Assembly: GCA_002686945.1 (NCBI GenBank)
Contig: NYYZ01000037.1
Span: forward strand, 62,001 to 126,000
Reading direction: 5' to 3'
Length of the DNA stretch: 64,000 bases
Source of the DNA: Planctomycetota bacterium
Lineage (GTDB): Bacteria > Planctomycetota > UBA1135 > GCA-002686595
Below the pieces are notes generated by a model. That model was not told where the DNA came from. It did not search any database and saw only the letters and a list, made by a program, of their open reading frames with translations. Of the stretch, positions 59,760 to 64,000 are shown piece after piece. A program made the position numbers and the translations under genes. How positions within the stretch are numbered: position 1 is the stretch's first letter; each line of letters opens with the position of its first letter.

Positions 59760-61169
59760 TCAGTCTTTGCTCAGTTGTTCCATCTTTGCGGCCACGTCCC
59801 GGTACCCGATATCGGTCTCGAATATCCTTGAGTAGAAGGCGCGCGCCTCGGTGTTTTCGCCCTCAGCTTCCGCAATTCCGCCGAGATTATACAGGATCTC
59901 CCTCCCCCGGTCGTCCAGGGTCGATTGATCCTCGAGGGCCTCATTGAACTGCTTGCGGGCCAGGTCCAAGAAACTAAGCCGGCGAAAGCACAGACCAAGC
60001 AGGAAATGGCCCTCAGCGGCCAACCGAGGGTCCGCAAGCGCTTTCTGGAGTTCCGCGGCGGCTCCATCCAGATCGTCAGCCGCGAGCAGGTAGCGCCCCA
60101 GGGCAAGGCGGCTGGAGGCATCTCCAGGCCTTCTCTGGACCATTTGGCGCAGGCGATTACCTTCCAAGTCGCCCAGTTCCGCCTCCAGACGATCTGCGGC
60201 CTCGTTGTCCCCCAGCTTGTCCGCCTGCGAAATCTGGCGCTTGATCGATGCCACGCGCAGAGCCACCGCCCGGTCCGCCAGTTCACTGTCGCCCTGGCGA
60301 AAAGTCAGGGCACGTTCCACGAGGTCCAATGCCGCACCGGGATCGCGGCGCTTTTCCTGCACGCGAGCCAACTCCAGCATGACCTCCACATCGCTCGAAT
60401 CCTCCGCCAGACGAGCCTCCAGGCGTTCAACTTCAGCGTCCAATTCCTCAGATGACATCTGCAGACGGTTGGCGCGCTCCAGAGACTGCGTCTCCTCGCG
60501 ATCCACGATCTGCTCACGACTGTGATCCACAGAGTCAAAGCGACCCCCCTCCAGGGCAGCCTCTGCCGCCAGATCCTTGCGAGCTTTCATCGCGTCCCGA
60601 TCGCGAGGATCCGCTTCAAGGGCACGCTCGTAGTAGGCCAATGCCTTTGCAGGATCACCTTGCTTGGCCATCATGGCCCCGGCGCTCTTGAGCCCTTCGG
60701 AGTTCCGAGGAGCAATCTCAGCCAGGAACTCGAACACCGCCAGGGCCGAGGCGTAATACCCGCCGGCTTCAAGCGCCTGCCCCAAGAGCAGGTTCCCCTC
60801 CTCATCCAAGGGATTCGTAGCCAGATAGCCCTCGTAGCCTTTGATCGCTGCGTCCCAACGCCCTGCACGAGCCATGCCCTTGGCGGCAGCCAGAGGCGCC
60901 GCCCCTTTGAGCTTGCCGAAAAGTCCGCGCCCGCCCTTGGCCTCATGACGCGCCTTGAAGACCCGTCGCAGCCCGGCTCGAGCGTCGCCTACATCGGGGT
61001 TGATCTCCAGCAGCTGCTGATAGAGCTGAATAGCAAAATCGTAGTTACGCCTCCTGGCTGCCTCTTCCGCCTTCTGGATGTGTTTGCTGTAGTCCACGGG
61101 GTTTGCTGTGCTTCGCAGGGCCTGCCCTGTCTGGGTGTGCTGAACGACGCAAGGAGATTCGGGCACCAA
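59760..61169 (-). CDS. Tetratricopeptide-repeat protein
   Basis: A 469-residue protein, probable GTG start at 61169. It consists mostly of TPR helices: EEAARRRNYDFAIQLYQQLLEINP, GRWDAAIKGYEGYLATNPLD, GDPAKALAYYERALEADPRD, RDPGAALDLVERALTFRQGD, DDLDGAAAELQKALADPRLA and GENTEARAFYSRIFETDIG. A coiled stretch (QMSSEELDAEVERLEARLAEDSSD) separates two groups. No signal peptide is visible from this start, so it is probably cytosolic. It serves as a protein-protein interaction scaffold; partner unknown. It is divergent from def, with only about 130 nt between starts. Confidence 0.88.
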   Translation of the reverse strand: MVPESPCVVQHTQTGQALRSTANPVDYSKHIQKAEEAARRRNYDFAIQLYQQLLEINPDVGDARAGLRRVFKARHEAKGGRGLFGKLKGAAPLAAAKGMARAGRWDAAIKGYEGYLATNPLDEEGNLLLGQALEAGGYYASALAVFEFLAEIAPRNSEGLKSAGAMMAKQGDPAKALAYYERALEADPRDRDAMKARKDLAAEAALEGGRFDSVDHSREQIVDREETQSLERANRLQMSSEELDAEVERLEARLAEDSSDVEVMLELARVQEKRRDPGAALDLVERALTFRQGDSELADRAVALRVASIKRQISQADKLGDNEAADRLEAELGDLEGNRLRQMVQRRPGDASSRLALGRYLLAADDLDGAAAELQKALADPRLAAEGHFLLGLCFRRLSFLDLARKQFNEALEDQSTLDDRGREILYNLGGIAEAEGENTEARAFYSRIFETDIGYRDVAAKMEQLSKD

Positions 61170-61296
61170 GTTGCGGGGAGAATCCTATAGGGGGGCTCTG
61201 AGACCGTCAACGCGCGGGTATCCTGTTTCCCTACTGGAATTTGGTGCGGCTCTCTTGGGATGCAAGCCTAGTCACCAGCAGCCCCGAACCAAGCCC

Positions 61297-61830
61297 ATGC
61301 CCGCAGACCTCGAACTCAACCTGACCCTCTACCCCTCGCCCCTCTTGCGTAGGGTGGCCCCTGTGGTCAAGACCTTTGATGAGAGCCTCAAGAATACGGC
61401 CGCCAACATGCTAGAGGTGATGTACAAGAGCGGCGGGGTCGGCCTGGCCGCACCTCAGGTGGGACTTGGGCTACGCCTCCTGGTGATCAACGAGACCGGA
61501 GACCGTGAAAAGACAGAAGAAGAGCTGATCCTGGTCAATCCCACCATCACAGGCCGGAAGGGGGAGAACACCCTGCACGAGGAGGGCTGCCTGTCCTTTC
61601 CCGACATCTACGCCGAGGTCTCTCGGCCCGACGCCTGCACGGTCAAGGCCCAGGATGTGACGGGCGCGGCCCTCAACCTGGAACTGACCGGTTTCCTGAG
61701 CCGCATCGTGCAGCATGAGCTCGACCACCTTGAGGGCATCTTGCTCGTAGACCGCATGAGCGCGGGGGACAAACTGCGCAACCGCGCGGCTTTGCAGGAC
61801 CTGGTGGACACCTACAAACAGGGCCTCTGA
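61297..61830 (+). CDS. def: Peptide deformylase
   Basis: About 177 residues from the ATG at 61297 (MPADLELNLTLYPSPLLRRV), the usual length. Motif 1 GVGLAAPQVG is at 48-57, motif 2 EEGCLSFP has the metal-binding Cys98, and motif 3 QHELDHLEG has His140, catalytic Glu141 and His144. It removes the N-formyl group from nascent proteins and normally binds iron. It is followed 9 nt later by ribF on the same strand. Confidence 0.97.
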   Translation: MPADLELNLTLYPSPLLRRVAPVVKTFDESLKNTAANMLEVMYKSGGVGLAAPQVGLGLRLLVINETGDREKTEEELILVNPTITGRKGENTLHEEGCLSFPDIYAEVSRPDACTVKAQDVTGAALNLELTGFLSRIVQHELDHLEGILLVDRMSAGDKLRNRAALQDLVDTYKQGL

Positions 61831-61839
61831 GCCTCTCCA

Positions 61840-62781
61840 GTGCGCGTCACCAAAGATCTCGGCCAACTGCCCCTGGCAGACAACCCAGCGGCGGTGGTCA
61901 GCATCGGGGTATTCGACGGACTGCACCTGGGACACCAGGCGATCCTGCAGGCAAATCGCGAACGCGCAGCAGAAGCAGGCGCCCTGGCCACCGTGGTCAC
62001 CTTCGACCAACATCCCAAGACACTGCTCCTGGGCCATGCGCCTCGCACTCTGACCACCCTGGAACACCGTCTGCGGCACTTTGAGCGCCTCGGAATCGAG
62101 CACACCCTGGTGCTGGAATTCAATCAGGCGCTGCGAGAGACATCCGCCCGGGACTTCGTGGACCAGATCCTCCTGGCTGACCTCGGTGCCCAGGCCTTCG
62201 TACTTGGCTTTGACAGCAAGTTTGGCGCGGGCCGGGAAGGAGACGCCTTGTTCCTGCGCGGCCTGGGCCATGAGGTCCAGATCATCGACAAGGTCGAAGT
62301 AGGCCAGCGAGCCGTCTCCTCCACCGCCATCCGAGAAGCGGTCGAGCTGGGCGACCTGGTGGGCGCAGAGCGCATGCTAGGGCGCCCGGTGAGCGTCTAC
62401 GGCGAGGTTGTCCGCGGAGAAGGCCTTGGACGCAAGCTGGGCTTCCCCACGGCAAACCTGAATCCGCACCATGAACTCCTGCCCCCCACAGGGGTCTATG
62501 CGGGCTGGGCCCGGGTGGACCCCCATGTCCAGGGCACAGCCAGAATCGAGGCCCTGCCAGCGGTGGTCAACATCGGTTTCCGGCCAACCCTGGATGGCCA
62601 GCGTCCAGAGAAGCCCCTCTTTGAGGTGCACCTCTTGGAGGGTGGCCGGGATCTCTACGGCCAGCACCTGGAGTTCGAGTTTGCAGGACGCCTGCGGGAA
62701 GAGCAGCGCTTTGAGGGGCTTGAAGCCCTGACCCGCCAGATTGCCTTGGACTGCGAGGCGGCCAGGGCATTGCTGGCCTGA
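61840..62781 (+). CDS. ribF: Bifunctional riboflavin kinase/FAD synthetase RibF
   Basis: A 313-residue RibF, GTG start at 61840. The N-terminal nucleotidyl-transferase-like domain (FAD synthetase) has VVSIGVFDGLHLGHQAIL (about residues 19-36) and QRAVSSTAIREAVE. The C-terminal riboflavin-kinase domain has RGEGLGRKLGFPTANLNPHH and FEVHLLEGGRDLYGQHLEFEF. It makes FMN and FAD, needed by the several flavoproteins in this window. It forms a two-gene unit with def and ends at a bidirectional hairpin terminator. Confidence 0.95.
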   Translation: MRVTKDLGQLPLADNPAAVVSIGVFDGLHLGHQAILQANRERAAEAGALATVVTFDQHPKTLLLGHAPRTLTTLEHRLRHFERLGIEHTLVLEFNQALRETSARDFVDQILLADLGAQAFVLGFDSKFGAGREGDALFLRGLGHEVQIIDKVEVGQRAVSSTAIREAVELGDLVGAERMLGRPVSVYGEVVRGEGLGRKLGFPTANLNPHHELLPPTGVYAGWARVDPHVQGTARIEALPAVVNIGFRPTLDGQRPEKPLFEVHLLEGGRDLYGQHLEFEFAGRLREEQRFEGLEALTRQIALDCEAARALLA

Positions 62782-62816
62782 GGCCATCCCTCCAGCCACA
62801 CCGGGGCACAAAAAGA

Positions 62817-62853
62817 CGGAAGGCCCTTCGCGACGCGCGCGAAGGGCCTTCCG
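62817..62853. terminator. Bidirectional intrinsic terminator
   Basis: A perfect 16-bp stem (62817-62832 with 62838-62853) around a 5-nt loop lies between the convergent ribF (ends 62781) and porin-like (ends 62906) genes. On the minus strand the A-rich run just left of the stem reads as a short T tract; on the plus strand TTGATT follows the stem. It can serve both genes. Confidence 0.85.
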
Positions 62854-62905
62854 TTGATTCGAACCCAGACCCTACGACGCGCGCAGGATGCGGGTTGAGG
62901 TGGGA

Positions 62906-63919
62906 TCAGAAGCCGATCTGGAGACCGATCGTGATGGTGTCAGATCCGGTGCCGGCGTCGTTATCCGGCATGGAGAGCCCGATGGTGTACTTCACATCGT
63001 GGCCGCTGACATAGTGGTTGGCAACGATATCGAGATCCGTGTCACCACCAGCGGTATCCAGGTCCTGATGGCGGATGCCGATTTCCCAGTCATCTCCAAT
63101 TGCGTAGGTACCGGTGATAGCCATGGGCGATTCGCCAGTCGCAGTCGAAAGCGCGCCGGCTGATGCGCCAGCACCAGTGGTGCTACCGCCCATATCAGCA
63201 AATTCAGCGCTGAAGGAGAAGGTGCCCGAAGTGAGGCTGGCGTCGACGATCGTTGAAGAGTCGGCAGCACCATCGTCATCAACCATAGAAGCGCCAATCA
63301 CAAAGCCCATTCCGTCGGCAGCACCGTAGCAGCCTTCCACGGAGGAACCTCCGCCCATGACCGCAAAGTCAACGTGCACGGTGGTCTGGTAGTCATCACT
63401 AGCGGCAATGTCGTCACCGTTTTGGATCGCCACAGCCCAGTTCAGGTTGCCAGAGCCGCCGCCCAACATGATGCCGCTATCACGGCCGGCAAAGTTACTG
63501 CCAATCGCGCTGCGGTCCTGGAAGAACCCGTCACGCTCGGCACGGCCACCACTGGCACCCGCGGGCGCCTTGAAGAAGCCGGCGGTCGTGTTCATGCCGC
63601 CTAACTCAGTTGTGGCGTAAGCATCGGTGATCACGCCAAGGCCGCCAGCCCACTGAGTTCCAATGGTGACACCGTAGCCCGAGTTCTCAGCGGAGAACCC
63701 GATACGTGCGTTGTTACCACCGAACATGGAGGTGTCCGTGTCGGAGTTGTTGGTGTACAGAAGGTCTAGGTAGCCACCGATGGCGACACCGCCCCCTTGG
63801 GGAGCAAGACTAGAGGAAAGTGCCTCGACTTCGCGGTCAAGCGCGGTCCAGTCACTGCCGGCGGCCATGGTGGCTCCGGTCATGGTGAGCGCAGTTGCGC
63901 AGAAGATGATGGTCTTCAT
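62906..63919 (-). CDS. Porin-like outer-membrane beta-barrel protein
   Basis: A 337-residue protein with a signal peptide (MKTIIFCATALTMTGATMAA). The mature N-terminus (SDWTALDREVEALSSSLAPQ) is a short helical segment, as in porins that start with a coiled region before the barrel. The rest is a regular alternation of short strands with aromatic/polar residues (GGYLDLLYTNNSD, NARIGFSAENSG, GVTIGTQWAGGL, WAVAIQNGDDIA, ADGMGFVIGASMVDDDGA, SFSAEFADMGGS, WEIGIRHQDLDTAGG, KYTIGLSMPDND). It ends in the classic outer-membrane signature ITIGLQIGF with a terminal Phe. It is acidic and Gly/Asp-rich. It probably allows diffusion of small anions or nutrients (inference). The 81 nt before it at the window edge must hold its ribosome site, and further promoter sequence may lie outside. 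Confidence 0.75.
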   Translation of the reverse strand: MKTIIFCATALTMTGATMAAGSDWTALDREVEALSSSLAPQGGGVAIGGYLDLLYTNNSDTDTSMFGGNNARIGFSAENSGYGVTIGTQWAGGLGVITDAYATTELGGMNTTAGFFKAPAGASGGRAERDGFFQDRSAIGSNFAGRDSGIMLGGGSGNLNWAVAIQNGDDIAASDDYQTTVHVDFAVMGGGSSVEGCYGAADGMGFVIGASMVDDDGAADSSTIVDASLTSGTFSFSAEFADMGGSTTGAGASAGALSTATGESPMAITGTYAIGDDWEIGIRHQDLDTAGGDTDLDIVANHYVSGHDVKYTIGLSMPDNDAGTGSDTITIGLQIGF

Positions 63920-64000
63920 GATAGTTCGTATGTTCAGAGTGCTCGTGAGAGACAGACAGAGAGTTCAGGGATGGGGGTCTGTTGCGCGCAGAGAATGCCG

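Overview
The window looks like a chromosomal segment of a high-GC Gram-negative-type bacterium, most likely a member of Planctomycetota (inference). The signs are secreted sulfatases, a DUF1501 protein beside a DUF1549/DUF1800-like protein, a very long multiheme cytochrome with LVIVD-propeller and EF-hand parts, prenyltransferase-fold 'toroid' proteins and a porin-like outer-membrane protein. I see no insertion sequence, prophage, CRISPR array or rRNA operon. The one tRNA is a CAT-anticodon tRNA, probably Ile2.

Left part (1-10,064): a tight minus-strand operon runs enoyl-CoA hydratase, acyl-CoA dehydrogenase, [2Fe-2S] ferredoxin, hydrolase-like protein, degenerate protein kinase, benzoate-CoA-ligase-family enzyme, creatininase (cut by the window edge). 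Just beyond it lie a secreted protein with a strong hairpin terminator, then RidA plus SDR (minus strand) divergent from an Old-Yellow-Enzyme-type oxidoreductase (plus strand). The combination resembles aerobic CoA-thioester pathways for aromatic acids such as 2-aminobenzoate (inference). 10,080-24,400: HrpB helicase; a membrane-anchored coiled-coil protein with eight proline-hinged repeats (seven of exactly 42 residues) and a histone-H1-like tail; a sulfatase-fold lipoprotein without the sulfatase motif; a secreted unknown; a canonical sulfatase; and an AddA/AddB-type recombination nuclease pair.

Middle (24,500-43,640): tRNA; DinB-like protein overlapping a DUF3604/PHP lipoprotein; an HDOD-REC-GGDEF signalling protein; then a seven-gene minus-strand operon lipA - E1alpha - E1beta - E2 - second E1alpha - E3 - lipB, a 2-oxoacid dehydrogenase complex carrying both lipoate genes. 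Next comes a three-gene export/electron-transfer-looking operon: DUF1549-like, DUF1501 (Tat-exported), and the 1325-residue ten-heme/propeller/EF-hand protein.

Right part (43,741-64,000): a sigma-70 factor with a palindrome in its long upstream region; acyl-CoA dehydrogenase; methyltransferase; dGTPase-family hydrolase; RNase III; Mfd; a degenerate CPBP membrane protein; a SurA-like protein; two tandem toroid-fold proteins separated by a 55-nt palindrome; a DUF1499-like protein; ribosomal protein S20; a TPR protein; peptide deformylase; RibF; and a porin-like protein. Most intergenic gaps are short and many genes overlap by 4 bp, so this is dense, ordinary chromosome with several unusual proteins rather than an accessory island. 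All assignments come from reading the sequence; no database search was run.
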